Below are positions 54,402 through 63,356 of a DNA stretch of 64,000 nucleotides, in pieces. The DNA is from Ruminococcus sp. (GTDB taxonomy: Bacteria; Bacillota; Clostridia; Oscillospirales; Ruminococcaceae): contig NZ_JAFYYT010000040.1 in the NCBI RefSeq assembly GCF_017549005.1, positions 62,001 to 126,000 of the forward strand, read 5' to 3'. The notes below the pieces were generated by a model, which saw only the letters and a list, made by a program, of their open reading frames with translations, had not been told where the DNA came from and made no database searches. The translations under genes and the position numbers were made by a program. Position 1 is the stretch's first letter. Every line of letters starts with the position of its first letter.

Positions 54402-54944
54402 ATGATATATGTTTTTCTCGCAAACGGATTTGAAGAGACAGAAGCTATCGCTCCTATCGATCTGCTCAGACGTGCAGGAAAAAAAGTTGTTATGGTAGGC
54501 GTCGGCGACAATATCATAGTCGGCTCCCACGGCATAAGCGTAGTTACAGATACCATCGCTCAGGAAGCCCCTCTCACTGATGAGCTTGAGATGATAGTTC
54601 TCCCCGGCGGTATGCCCGGTACTCTCAACCTTGAAAAATCCGAGTACGTTCAGGCAGCTATCGACTACTGCGTTGAAAACAATAAATACATCGGCGCTAT
54701 CTGCGCCGCTCCTTCAATACTCGGGCATAAGGGACTTCTCAAGGGCAGAACGGCAGTCTGCTACGAAGGCTTCGAGACACAGCTCGAAGGCGCGACTATC
54801 GGCAGCAGCGGCGTTGCCGAGGACGGTATATTCGTTACCGCAAGAGGCGCAGGCGTTGCAGTAGACTTCGGTCTCAAGCTTGTGGAAAAAGTTCATTCAA
54901 AGGAAGAAAGCTGCCGACAGCGTAACGCTATCTTATGTGACTGA
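54402..54944 (+). CDS. DJ-1/PfpI-family protein
   Basis: The 180-residue protein has the DJ-1 fold with FLANGFEETEAIAPID, VLPGGMPGTLNL and the nucleophile elbow GAICAAPSILG (Cys101). The Glu of GFEETE corresponds to the conserved Glu that contacts the Cys. DJ-1 relatives act as oxidative-stress sensors or glyoxalase/deglycase-type enzymes; the activity here is not known. It is the third gene of the thyX operon (13-bp gap). Confidence 0.92.
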   Translation: MIYVFLANGFEETEAIAPIDLLRRAGKKVVMVGVGDNIIVGSHGISVVTDTIAQEAPLTDELEMIVLPGGMPGTLNLEKSEYVQAAIDYCVENNKYIGAICAAPSILGHKGLLKGRTAVCYEGFETQLEGATIGSSGVAEDGIFVTARGAGVAVDFGLKLVEKVHSKEESCRQRNAILCD

Positions 54945-54946
54945 TT

Positions 54947-55507
54947 ATGGATAATAAAAAAGAATTACGAAAAGAATTTTCACATCTCCGTGCAGAGATA
55001 CGCGACAAGGTCTCAAAGGATCTGGATATAACAGAACGCCTTTTGCAGGAGGAAAAAATACTCGAAGCAGATACTATCATGCTTTATGCTTCTTTCGGTT
55101 CGGAAGTCGATACCTATCTGCTCATAGACAAACTGATAGAAATGGGCAAGAAAGTAGCACTGCCTAAATGCGGCCCCGAGCGCTCGATGACATTTCATCT
55201 TATCGGCTCAGTAGCCGACCTTCACGAGGGTATGTACCGTATCCCCGAGCCTGACAGTGCTCTCCCCCAGCCTGAAATGACAGAAAATACCGTATGTATC
55301 ATTCCCGGACTTGCATTTACCGAGGACGGCGGACGTCTTGGCTACGGTGGCGGATACTACGATGAATATATCCTTGCTCACCCCGAGCTTTATACGATAG
55401 CCCTCGCCTATGAGGAGCTCATCGTTCAGCAGCTGCCGCTCATGCAGCACGACCTCAGGGTCGATCTTATTGTAACAGAAGAAAGGACGGTGCTCTGCAA
55501 TGACTGA
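54947..55507 (+). CDS. 5-formyltetrahydrofolate cyclo-ligase
   Basis: This enzyme converts 5-formyl-THF to 5,10-methenyl-THF with ATP, returning stored folate to use. The 186-residue protein has the N-terminal basic KKELRKEF..R, LPKCGPERSMTFH and the strong C-terminal loop GGRLGYGGGYYDEY that binds ATP. It starts 2 bp after the DJ-1 stop and overlaps the mltG start by 8 bp. Operon position with thyX fits folate metabolism. Confidence 0.93.
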   Translation: MDNKKELRKEFSHLRAEIRDKVSKDLDITERLLQEEKILEADTIMLYASFGSEVDTYLLIDKLIEMGKKVALPKCGPERSMTFHLIGSVADLHEGMYRIPEPDSALPQPEMTENTVCIIPGLAFTEDGGRLGYGGGYYDEYILAHPELYTIALAYEELIVQQLPLMQHDLRVDLIVTEERTVLCND

Positions 55508-57038
55508 TAACAACGATATGATAAATGATATCCTCAATCAGCTTGACAAAGAAAAAGCAGAGTCTGATAATAATAACACCATTCCCGATGATGCCCCTGT
55601 AAAAGAGGCTGATGACCAGCTCTCGGATACAAAGGATCTCGGAAGGAATCTCGCTCACGAGGCTGATATCTCCGCTGCAAACCGCGAGAAAAAGCCCGAG
55701 GGCATTGCTCCTGTAAGACGCAGAGTTCACGAAGCTCCGCGGCCTGTAAACAGAGCCGCTTCCGATGAAGCACCTGAAGCACCGCAGTTCCCTGCACGTC
55801 AGAGACCTCCCCGTCCAATGCACGACGAGGACATTCCTATGCGCAATTCGGCAGCTGTAAAGCGCAACACAGCTCACCATAAGAAGAAAAAGAAGAAGAG
55901 ACAGAGAAGCAGACTTCCGGGCGTACTTATACTGACAGTTTTCATTTTTGCTTTGTCCATATGCCTTTCACTTGTTATAATAGCATTCGGCAAAGACGTA
56001 CTCGGAATCGGCAAAGATAACTCCACAAAGATGATAATTATCCCCGACGGAGCAACAGCCGAGGACGTTTCACAGCTCCTTTACACTGAGGGTATCATAA
56101 ACTCTCCGAAGTGCTTCCAGCTTTTCTCAAAGCTGAGGAATGACTCCGATAATTACCTTGCAGGAGAGCATTTCGTAAGTCCGAACATGGCTTACGAAAC
56201 TATCATAAAAACCCTTACCACTTACGAGGATGAGGAACAGAAGGAACCTGTTACCATAACCTTTGTGGAGGGTACGAATATCTTTGAAGCCGCAGATCTT
56301 CTCCAGGAAAACGGCGTGTGCAACTCCGCTGAGTTCATATACGCATTCAACGCAGGCGGATTCGGCTTTGATTTTGAGGAGGAGCTTCCGAAAGATCATG
56401 ATCCTCTTAAATTCGCGGACGGAAGAATGGAGGGCTACCTCTTCCCCGATACCTATACTTTCACAGTTGACATGGAACCGGAACAGGTATGCCAGAAGAT
56501 CTACTACAACTTCAATGAAAAAATAACCTCCGATGACCGGATCAAGAAAATGAAAGAAGTAGGTCTCAGCCTTGACAAGCTTATAACCATGGCCTCTATC
56601 GTACAGCGCGAAGCTCCTTTCCGCGAGGACATGAACCATGTTGCAGGCGTATTCTGGAACCGTCTTGAAAAGCCTGAGGCTGAAACAGCAGGTTTCCTCC
56701 AGTCAGACCCTACTTCAAATTATTCAAAATATGTTATCAAGCCAAGACTTGCCGTTCCTAACAAGGAAATGGTAGACGCTTATGATACTTATATAACCAA
56801 GGGACTTCCTCCCGGACCGATATGCAACCCCGGTCTGGACGCTATTGACGCAGTACTCCAGAAGATGAAGACAGACGACTTCTACTTCGTTGCCAATATT
56901 TATACAAGAGAAACATTCTTCACTCAGACTCTTGAGGAACACAATATAAAGGATGCAGAAGTAAAGGCTGCAGAAGCAGCATATGAAGCTGAACAGGCAA
57001 TTCTCAAGGAACAGGAGGAAGCTAATGCCGCTGAATAA
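55500..57038 (+). CDS. mltG: Endolytic transglycosylase MltG
   Basis: MltG cuts nascent glycan strands at the membrane and sets their length. The 512-residue protein has a long acidic/Pro-rich cytoplasmic N-terminus (about 1-135), a basic stretch, one membrane helix (about 140-162), a LysM-like segment (IIIPDGATAEDVSQLL) and the YceG domain with catalytic Glu in MASIVQREAPF and LPPGPICNPGLDAI. The cytoplasmic extension is longer than in E. coli but common in Firmicutes. It overlaps the U32 gene by 14 bp. Confidence 0.95.
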   Translation: MTDNNDMINDILNQLDKEKAESDNNNTIPDDAPVKEADDQLSDTKDLGRNLAHEADISAANREKKPEGIAPVRRRVHEAPRPVNRAASDEAPEAPQFPARQRPPRPMHDEDIPMRNSAAVKRNTAHHKKKKKKRQRSRLPGVLILTVFIFALSICLSLVIIAFGKDVLGIGKDNSTKMIIIPDGATAEDVSQLLYTEGIINSPKCFQLFSKLRNDSDNYLAGEHFVSPNMAYETIIKTLTTYEDEEQKEPVTITFVEGTNIFEAADLLQENGVCNSAEFIYAFNAGGFGFDFEEELPKDHDPLKFADGRMEGYLFPDTYTFTVDMEPEQVCQKIYYNFNEKITSDDRIKKMKEVGLSLDKLITMASIVQREAPFREDMNHVAGVFWNRLEKPEAETAGFLQSDPTSNYSKYVIKPRLAVPNKEMVDAYDTYITKGLPPGPICNPGLDAIDAVLQKMKTDDFYFVANIYTRETFFTQTLEEHNIKDAEVKAAEAAYEAEQAILKEQEEANAAE

Positions 57039-58248
57039 TCTTGAGGTCCTCGCTCCTGCGGGAGACGAGGAACGCTTCAACGCTGCCATTGATTACGGAG
57101 CTGACGCGGTATACCTCGGACGCAAGCAGTTCGGAATGCGTGCTTCGCCGATGAACTTCGATTTTGAGCAGCTGTGCAGGGCTGTACAGACTGCTCATGA
57201 CCGAAATATAAAAGTTTACCTTACCTGCAATACGCTCCCGAGGAACAGTGAGATACCGTCCTTCGAGCAGTTTGTAAAAGAGGCTGTGGAAGCAAAGGTA
57301 GACGCACTGATAGTAGCCGATATCGGACTGCTTATGCTGATAAAAAAATATGCTCCCGATATGGAGATACATATTTCCACTCAGACAGGTATCGTAAATT
57401 ACGTTACCGCTCGGGAATTGTACAATATGGGAGCTAAAAGAGTAGTTCTCGCAAGGGAGCTCTCACTTGATGAGATAGCGGAAATAAGAGCTAAAACCAG
57501 CAGCGACCTTGATATAGAGACATTCGTCCACGGAGCAATGTGCGTATCGTTCTCGGGAAGATGTCTTTTGTCCCAGTATCTCGTCAACCGAGACGCAAAC
57601 CGCGGTGAATGTGCTCAGCCATGCCGCTGGGGATATCACCTTATGGAGGAAAAGCGCCCCAACGAGTTCTTCCCTGTTTTTGAAGACGAAAAAGGTACAT
57701 ATATACTCAATTCCAAGGATATGTGTATGATCGAGCACATAGACAAACTCGCAAAAGCAGGCGTTAAAAGCCTCAAAATCGAGGGAAGAGCCAAATCTGC
57801 TTACTATGTGACTGTCGTGACCAATGCATACAGAATGGCTGTGGATCATTACTACAAGAACCCTGATAACTTCGTGCTCCCCGACTGGATAAAGGAGGAA
57901 GTCTTCAAGGTAAGCCACAGGAAATACTGCAACGGCTTTTTCTTCGGAGTTCCCGAGGAGTCACAGTACTACGAAAACAGCGGATATATCCGCAATTTTG
58001 ACGTTGTGGCTGTTGTTGAGAGCTGTGAAAACGGCACTGTTTACTGCACACAGAGGAACAGATTCTTCGCAGGTGACAAAGTAGAGATACTTGCTCCCTC
58101 GCAGAAGCCCGTAGAGCTTGTTCTTGATACGCTTTACGACGAAAACGGCGAAACTATCGAGACTGCAAATCACGCAATGATGAAGTTTTCTTTCAAATCG
58201 GACCTTGTTTTCCCGAAAGGAACTGTCATCAGAAAAGAAACCACATAA
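57025..58248 (+). CDS. U32-family protein, TrhP-like tRNA hydroxylation factor
   Basis: The 407-residue protein is U32 family: LEVLAPAGDEERFNAAIDYGAD (in parts), HISTQTGIVN and the four-Cys motif in MCVSFSGRCLLSQY ... NRGECAQPCRWGY. Related TrhP proteins need an Fe-S cluster and prephenate for 5-hydroxyuridine at tRNA U34; earlier annotations call them collagenase-like peptidases. ATG 57025 has GGAGGA 5 nt upstream. In B. subtilis, U32 genes yrrN/yrrO lie near mltG (yrrL), supporting the TrhP reading. The methyltransferase gene yrrM is absent here. Confidence 0.9.
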   Translation: MPLNNLEVLAPAGDEERFNAAIDYGADAVYLGRKQFGMRASPMNFDFEQLCRAVQTAHDRNIKVYLTCNTLPRNSEIPSFEQFVKEAVEAKVDALIVADIGLLMLIKKYAPDMEIHISTQTGIVNYVTARELYNMGAKRVVLARELSLDEIAEIRAKTSSDLDIETFVHGAMCVSFSGRCLLSQYLVNRDANRGECAQPCRWGYHLMEEKRPNEFFPVFEDEKGTYILNSKDMCMIEHIDKLAKAGVKSLKIEGRAKSAYYVTVVTNAYRMAVDHYYKNPDNFVLPDWIKEEVFKVSHRKYCNGFFFGVPEESQYYENSGYIRNFDVVAVVESCENGTVYCTQRNRFFAGDKVEILAPSQKPVELVLDTLYDENGETIETANHAMMKFSFKSDLVFPKGTVIRKETT

Positions 58249-58252
58249 AATT

Positions 58253-58284
58253 AAGGCTGATACTTATCGTATCAGCCTTTTTCT
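58253..58284. terminator. Bidirectional terminator between U32 gene and ExbD-like operon
   Basis: 11-bp stem AAGGCTGATAC/GTATCAGCCTT with a 5-nt loop, then TTTTTC on the plus strand. Confidence 0.92.
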
Positions 58285-58286
58285 TA

Positions 58287-58769
58287 TTATTTTTCGATCT
58301 TTTTGTAGTTCTTGTAGCCCAGTTCGTCGAGTTTGTCCGTTAATTCATCAACAGTGTTTTTAGCAGCCGTATCATCAAGGCTTATACTTATCTGAACGTT
58401 CTTGTCGCTTTCAGAGATAATACTTATCAGATCATCAAGACTTGTCATGTTGTTATTGTAAATATACTCATTTTTTGAAACAGACACCTCTATGATATCC
58501 TCTTTGGTCTCCTCTTCGCTTTCTGTAGCCGAAGTCGTTTCCAACGTAGTCGGCTCTGTTTCGTCAACCTTTTCTGTTGTCTGTGAAACGCTTGTCTCAT
58601 CAGATTCTTTTCCGTTCTTGCTGTTTAAACCGGGAATACCAATACCGTTGAAGTGTAAAAGTAATAAAATAAGTGCTATGATCGCAGGCAGACCTAAAAG
58701 AGGAGCTGCACTTTTTTTCTTCCCTTTTGCTTCAGCTTTTGTTGCTTCATTTTTTTCATTCTTCTTCAT
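58287..58769 (-). CDS. Single-pass membrane protein with ExbD/TolR-like C-terminus
   Basis: The 160-residue protein has a basic Lys-rich N-terminus, one membrane helix (about 22-42), an acidic Thr/Glu linker and a C-terminal domain (about 95-160) with VQISISLDDTAAKNTVDEL and LGYKNYK, the strand-helix pattern of the ExbD/TolR periplasmic domain. Unlike ExbD, the membrane helix has no Asp, so it cannot itself carry protons in the usual way. It is the third gene of a three-gene operon, 11 bp after the ExbD-like gene. Confidence 0.65.
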   Translation of the reverse strand: MKKNEKNEATKAEAKGKKKSAAPLLGLPAIIALILLLLHFNGIGIPGLNSKNGKESDETSVSQTTEKVDETEPTTLETTSATESEEETKEDIIEVSVSKNEYIYNNNMTSLDDLISIISESDKNVQISISLDDTAAKNTVDELTDKLDELGYKNYKKIEK

Positions 58770-58780
58770 TTTTAGTTACC

Positions 58781-59353
58781 TCACTTTTTAGAATTAAGAT
58801 TTGAGAAATATAAATTAGGGTATTCGCGCTGAATACTTTCTATTGCTTCATTTATCACTCTTACTGCACGGGCAGTTCCGAATTGTTCGCCGTCAAATGA
58901 CAGGATACATATGTATGCATCATCATCTGAAAGGGCTGACTTCTGCAAAACTTCCCGTACCGAGGCTTTTACATCACTGGTTTCGTGCGAATCTATCATG
59001 CCCAGCTGTTTGTTTCCGAGCTTTATGTCCAAAGTCCAGTTATCGCTTTTATCAACAACATCAAGAGTGAAAGTAAAAAAGTCGCCTTTATCAAATGCAT
59101 TCAACGCCTTCTGATTTGCAGCCGAATTCTTGTCAGCAGCTTTTATTCTTTCCAGTTCCTTTGAGGCTTCGTCGTTAAGTTCATGCTGTTCTTCTATCAG
59201 GGCATTATATGAAGCTTCTGCTTCTTTTGCCTGATTAGCAGCTTTTTCCGTGTCAATGGTACTGTACAGAACAAAAAAGAAAAGAATTATCATTATTACA
59301 TCGAGCAAAGAAGTAAAATCCAGAATTATCTCGCGTATTTTCATATCCGCCAC
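58781..59353 (-). CDS. ExbD/TolR/MotB-like channel partner with conserved Asp
   Basis: The 190-residue protein begins with KIREIILDFTSLLDVIMIIL, which aligns with the ExbD helix ITPLVDVMLVLL; Asp18 corresponds to the essential proton-carrying Asp. A coiled-coil segment (about 38-75) and a C-terminal globular domain (about 90-190) with FDGEQFGTARAVRVI follow. Its ATG overlaps the ExbB-like gene by 13 bp, as expected for an obligate pair. There is no TonB box or OmpA peptidoglycan motif that I can recognise. Confidence 0.75.
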   Translation of the reverse strand: MADMKIREIILDFTSLLDVIMIILFFFVLYSTIDTEKAANQAKEAEASYNALIEEQHELNDEASKELERIKAADKNSAANQKALNAFDKGDFFTFTLDVVDKSDNWTLDIKLGNKQLGMIDSHETSDVKASVREVLQKSALSDDDAYICILSFDGEQFGTARAVRVINEAIESIQREYPNLYFSNLNSKK

Positions 59354-59862
59354 CCTGATTTATTCTTGAGCGATTCATCAATACCATATTTGATAAGCTT
59401 TTTCTTAAGCGATAAAAGTCTCTGTATTATGTCCTCAACATCAGCAAAATAATAAGCATTTGCAATTTTGAAAACAACAGAAAAAATTATTCCCCATGTT
59501 GTTGAAGTCAATGCGTTAAAAAAGCTGTCTTTTGCAGCATTTATCGCTTCACTGTCAGACATATTAATGCTTAAAAGAGCGATCACAGTTCCGAACATTC
59601 CCAGCAGAGGGAAAATCGAAATAAGGGAGATAAAAACCGTATAGCTTCTGTTCAGATGCTTGTAGCTGTCGAATATTTTATTGTTTTTTTCAGGATTATT
59701 CGATAATTCGTCACTTTTTTCTTCCCATTCATATATATCATTATCAATAAGATTCCTGAGCTTATTGACTCTTAATGCAACATACAGGGTCACAAAACCA
59801 AATATCAGTATATAAATATCAGACGAAATGATACTTTTCAATAATTTAGCGATAATACTCAT
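59341..59862 (-). CDS. ExbB/TolQ/MotA-family proton channel protein
   Basis: The 173-residue protein has three membrane helices (about 12-33, 82-106, 115-140) with the ExbB/TolQ core ISIFPLLGMFGTVIALLSI and FFNALTSTTWGIIFSVVF, whose small and Thr residues line the ion path. It is shorter than E. coli ExbB (244). ATG 59862 is chosen with GAGGTGA upstream; the longer frame lies in the promoter. It forms an operon with two ExbD-like genes and no TonB, ZorC/D or flagellar genes. Confidence 0.82.
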   Translation of the reverse strand: MSIIAKLLKSIISSDIYILIFGFVTLYVALRVNKLRNLIDNDIYEWEEKSDELSNNPEKNNKIFDSYKHLNRSYTVFISLISIFPLLGMFGTVIALLSINMSDSEAINAAKDSFFNALTSTTWGIIFSVVFKIANAYYFADVEDIIQRLLSLKKKLIKYGIDESLKNKSGWRI

Positions 59863-59880
59863 TTTATCACCTCTTACCCT

Positions 59881-59909
59881 ATTATACAGCATAAAATGAC
59901 AAAATGCAA
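59881..59909 (-). promoter_or_regulatory. Promoter for the ExbB/ExbD-like operon
   Basis: Minus strand TTGCAT (59904-59909), 17-bp spacer, TATAAT (59881-59886), very close to the start with a ~15-nt leader. Confidence 0.78.
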
Positions 59910-59921
59910 GATATTTTACGA

Positions 59922-59952
59922 ATAACTAAAAAAAACTCCGCAGCCAGCGGAG
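59922..59952 (-). terminator. Terminator after the UPF0104 gene
   Basis: 6-bp GC stem CTCCGC/GCGGAG (59936-59941, 59947-59952), followed on the minus strand by TTTTTTTTAG. It isolates the ExbB-like operon. Confidence 0.82.
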
Positions 59953-59962
59953 CGAAATCAGC

Positions 59963-60994
59963 TTATTCACTTTGTTTTTTGTCTCTTTTGATCCCGATGA
60001 TATGTACTGCAAAAGTAACTCCCGCACCGAGAAGAAGAATGAGATAGAATGTAAGTCCCCGGCTTATAAGAAGCGCAGGCTTGACGAGTTCCATGCCGAA
60101 TATCTCTGTAAACGCAAGCAGGAAACAACCCTCGGATATTCCCGCCGCACCGGGAAGCGGAAGCATTTCAACCGCAACTCCTATCATAATCTGCAGCGTC
60201 AGTATATCAATAAATCTTGTGCTGCTCAGACCATATGATCTGTAAACTATCCATGTTACACTGAAAAGGCATATTCGCTGTACAGCTGTGATAAGAAAGA
60301 CATTGAACACAACCGAAAGATTGCGCTTGATATAATCGGCGCCCATAGCGTATGTATCGCATATCCTTATGAGCTTTTCCGTATATTTTTCCTTGTTTTT
60401 CCGTTTCATTATCCTGATCTTTGTAAGAAGATCGACAACCTTGATACCAAGAGCTCTAGCCCAAATGGGCTTTATAAAGATGAGCAGAAGCGCCGCGATA
60501 AATGAAAGATTAAGCACAAATCCAAGAACTATGAGCCATTTCATATCTCCTGCATACTGCGCGACAACGTCATGATTAAAGATAAGAAATCCCAGTGCCA
60601 TTAGCACAAGGACAGATTTATATGCAATCGTTATCAGTAGCATGATAAGCGTAGAATATCCTATCTTGATCTTGTCTTTTTTCATATGATACATCTGCAT
60701 TGGCTGACCGCCTGTTGAAGACGGAGTTATATAGCTGAAAAAGAAGCCGATAAACGAATATTTCAGACATTTCAGAAAGCTCGTTTTCTGATCGAGCACT
60801 CTTAGCATATAATGTATTATAGACGATTCACCTGCAACAAACAGTACAGCGGCACAGGCTCCGATGGCTATCCAGCCCGGATCAGCGCCTTTGAGGTCAT
60901 GAATGATCTCATGAAGCTCCTGCTCCTTGAAGATAAGATGAAGCGTAAAAAGTGTTATTACAAGAATAAGACCGATATTCAGCGCGTATTTCAT
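59963..60994 (-). CDS. UPF0104/AglD2-like membrane protein (lysyl-PG synthase flippase region)
   Basis: The 343-residue polytopic protein (about eight helices) matches the membrane half of MprF: SFIGFFFSYITPSSTGGQPMQM and VEMLPLPGAAGISEG, the two re-entrant family motifs. It lacks the catalytic C-domain; a separate DUF2156 gene at 53498 carries that fold. The longer frame to 61084 begins at the -35 box of the gene's own promoter and is rejected. GGGGG at 61014-61018 is 18 nt from ATG 60994 but 7 nt from an in-frame ATT at 61006, so the true start is uncertain. Confidence 0.87.
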   Translation of the reverse strand: MKYALNIGLILVITLFTLHLIFKEQELHEIIHDLKGADPGWIAIGACAAVLFVAGESSIIHYMLRVLDQKTSFLKCLKYSFIGFFFSYITPSSTGGQPMQMYHMKKDKIKIGYSTLIMLLITIAYKSVLVLMALGFLIFNHDVVAQYAGDMKWLIVLGFVLNLSFIAALLLIFIKPIWARALGIKVVDLLTKIRIMKRKNKEKYTEKLIRICDTYAMGADYIKRNLSVVFNVFLITAVQRICLFSVTWIVYRSYGLSSTRFIDILTLQIMIGVAVEMLPLPGAAGISEGCFLLAFTEIFGMELVKPALLISRGLTFYLILLLGAGVTFAVHIIGIKRDKKQSE

Positions 60995-61055
60995 TATTTT
61001 TTTAATAATGTCACCCCCGCGTGAAAAAGGCAAAAACGTATAGTTAGCAACTTTA

Positions 61056-61084
61056 ATTATATCATAATGCCCCTGTAATGTCAA
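61056..61084 (-). promoter_or_regulatory. Consensus promoter for the UPF0104 gene
   Basis: Minus strand perfect TTGACA (61079-61084), 17-bp spacer, perfect TATAAT (61056-61061). Confidence 0.88.
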
Positions 61085-61128
61085 TATAAATGATACTTCG
61101 CCGAATATAGATCAAGGCTTTAACAATA

Positions 61129-63327
61129 TTATTTATAGCCTTTAAGCTTTTTGCGTTTATACTCAAGAGCAGTCATTCCTGTTTTGTTCTTGAAAAGCTT
61201 CATAAAGTATGACTGTTCCGTGTATCCGCATTTTTCAGCAACTTCACAGACGTTTAGATTGGTGCTCACAAGAAGTCTCTCCGCAAGAGCTATCCTCGCG
61301 GAAATAACGTCGGAATTGAAGCTCACATCCACATATTTCTTATAGATATGCTGGAAATACGACTGACTAAGCCGCAGTTTTGCAGCTTCTGCGGCAGCAT
61401 TCCAGCTCAGCTGGGGCTCCTCGTAGATATTGTCGTGAAGCTGACGTATAATGCTCATATATACATTCCCTGCAAACCTCTGCGGATCGCGGCTTTCTTC
61501 CAGTTTCTGCTCAAGCCGTGAAATCAGCAACTCGGGAGCTGATATATTGTCGGTCACAGCCGAAAAATGTGATATCATAGGCAACAGCTGTATATCCTGA
61601 TGCTTTTCTATCATTTTTATGTTTGCCTTGAGAGTATTAATGAAAAGCTGTCCGGGGAACTCAGAACCGTCGCACTCCCCTGTTATGAGAAATTCGTCCC
61701 TGCTTATCCTTGCGGCAAGTTCCCCTCTGACACATGAGAGATTTACAGCCTGTGCAAAGGAAACATACACCCTTTTAAGGTGCTCCTCTCCAAGGCTTCG
61801 CCGCGTCTGTTCTATATCCTCGATATTGTACAGAACTCCGAAATACTCTTTATCGCCTTTTAGCTTTTCCATGTGATTTATGATACCCTTACGGCTGAAA
61901 AGACCTGTAAGTATATCTCGTTCCGACAAGCGCTGTATCTTTTCATTGAGGTATTTCTCATGCTCAAGCATTCTTATGCGCTCTATGCTGTCTGCTGCGA
62001 TCTGACAGAATTCACCGTAAAACTGCTCGAAAACAATCTCTTTGCTGCTGTATCTCCTTACACAGTAGCCAAAGCTGTTGTCAAGATAATGCAGAGGAGT
62101 GCAGAAAAAAGTCCTCGGCTCAGAGATCATATCTTCCTCAGGAATAATGCTTTCGAGACGGAATTCTTTCGCTGCTGCGTCACCTTTATAATTTATATGA
62201 GTAACGATACACTTCATTTTCATTGTGTAACCGCTTTTCCTCTGCGGGACCGCCGAATTACTGTCACCGAACATATCATCGCAGAGGCATATAAAGAAGT
62301 CGCCCGACAGATCGAGGAGATACATATTTCTCAGCATACCCTCTGCAAATTCCCTGATATCTTTAACATTGCTCATTATAGAGGAGTAATTACTGTGCAT
62401 GAAAATATTGGCTCGCATTGCCCTGTCCAGCATTCTCTGGCTTATATCCGCATTTTTAGCAATACTTTCCCTGCAGCCGCAGCTTGCGCCTATCCTCAGA
62501 TACGGAAGAGTCTGTACTATCTCATACTCCTTTTCTCCGCTTATGAGTTCGTGGAGCCGACAGACTGCGTTTACAGCATTTTCAAGGTAAGCTCCGCTGA
62601 ATGAGGTAAGCGAGGGCTGATAGTAATTGACATCGGGATTTCCGTCATATCCGCCCACTGATATCTCCTCTGGTATGCGTATGCCGTTATTTATAAGGGT
62701 GAGGCAGAGCTGTAAAGCCATATAGTCGCTGCCGCAGACAATAGCCTGAGGCCTGGGAAGTTCACCCGAAACTATCTTTTCAGCAAATTCCACAGCTTTT
62801 CCTATCCAGAAGTCGCCGTAAAATATGTGGTCTTGACGGATCTCAAGTCCGTTTTCGGATAAAGCGTCCTTGAAACCGTTTATTCTCTCTTCCGAATGTA
62901 TCTCGCCCTCAGGACCGCTGAGGCAGTATATATCAGTAAAACCATGCTCTTTTATGAAATGCTCCGTGAGCTTTCGGAAGCATTCCCTGTCATTTTGCAG
63001 GCAGTCCTCAAAGTGTTCGCTCTGATAATCGAGGGACACTACAGGGATATTCTTCTCTTTCAGCATTTCGTCCAGCTTTTTAGCGAGGGAGCGGCTGTAA
63101 AAAGAACCGAGGTCAACAATTGCTCCGTCAAATTCAAGCTGAAAAATAAGAGAATAGATATTTTCGTCGCCCTTCATGTAATCGCCGCCGTCGTCATAGT
63201 TCACAAAATGAGTGAGAACAATGAGATCATAGCCGAGAATAGCCGACTGCTCAGACATTACTTTTATCATGCTCGTCTGATAAAGCGTATCCGTATTCGC
63301 AGTTATAAGAGCCAATCTTTTCCGCAT
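61129..63327 (-). CDS. LacI-type sensor / degenerate GGDEF / AraC-HTH regulator
   Basis: The 732-residue protein has an N-terminal periplasmic-binding-like domain without signal or HTH (about 1-285: LALITANTDTLYQTSMIKVM, GAIVDLGSF, IVCGSDYMALQLCLTLI, SVGGYDGNPDV), a middle linker with GAF-like features, a degenerate GGDEF domain (about 475-610: RDILTGLFSRKGI, with SRDEFLI for GGDEF) and a C-terminal AraC HTH (about 630-732: NVCEVAEKCGYTEQSYFMKLF). The sensor fold and the divergent cellulase suggest sugar control of plant-fibre breakdown. The GGDEF site lacks its key Gly pair and is likely inactive. GGAGGTG precedes ATG 63327. Confidence 0.9.
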   Translation of the reverse strand: MRKRLALITANTDTLYQTSMIKVMSEQSAILGYDLIVLTHFVNYDDGGDYMKGDENIYSLIFQLEFDGAIVDLGSFYSRSLAKKLDEMLKEKNIPVVSLDYQSEHFEDCLQNDRECFRKLTEHFIKEHGFTDIYCLSGPEGEIHSEERINGFKDALSENGLEIRQDHIFYGDFWIGKAVEFAEKIVSGELPRPQAIVCGSDYMALQLCLTLINNGIRIPEEISVGGYDGNPDVNYYQPSLTSFSGAYLENAVNAVCRLHELISGEKEYEIVQTLPYLRIGASCGCRESIAKNADISQRMLDRAMRANIFMHSNYSSIMSNVKDIREFAEGMLRNMYLLDLSGDFFICLCDDMFGDSNSAVPQRKSGYTMKMKCIVTHINYKGDAAAKEFRLESIIPEEDMISEPRTFFCTPLHYLDNSFGYCVRRYSSKEIVFEQFYGEFCQIAADSIERIRMLEHEKYLNEKIQRLSERDILTGLFSRKGIINHMEKLKGDKEYFGVLYNIEDIEQTRRSLGEEHLKRVYVSFAQAVNLSCVRGELAARISRDEFLITGECDGSEFPGQLFINTLKANIKMIEKHQDIQLLPMISHFSAVTDNISAPELLISRLEQKLEESRDPQRFAGNVYMSIIRQLHDNIYEEPQLSWNAAAEAAKLRLSQSYFQHIYKKYVDVSFNSDVISARIALAERLLVSTNLNVCEVAEKCGYTEQSYFMKLFKNKTGMTALEYKRKKLKGYK

Positions 63328-63356
63328 ACCGCACCTCCGTTTTTTACTTCATTAAT

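Noticed and set aside
58287-59862. Zorya ZorA/ZorB defence genes
   Set aside because: The ExbB-like protein is far smaller than ZorA and has no long coiled tail; the ExbD-like proteins lack a clear OmpA domain; ZorC, ZorD and ZorE are absent.
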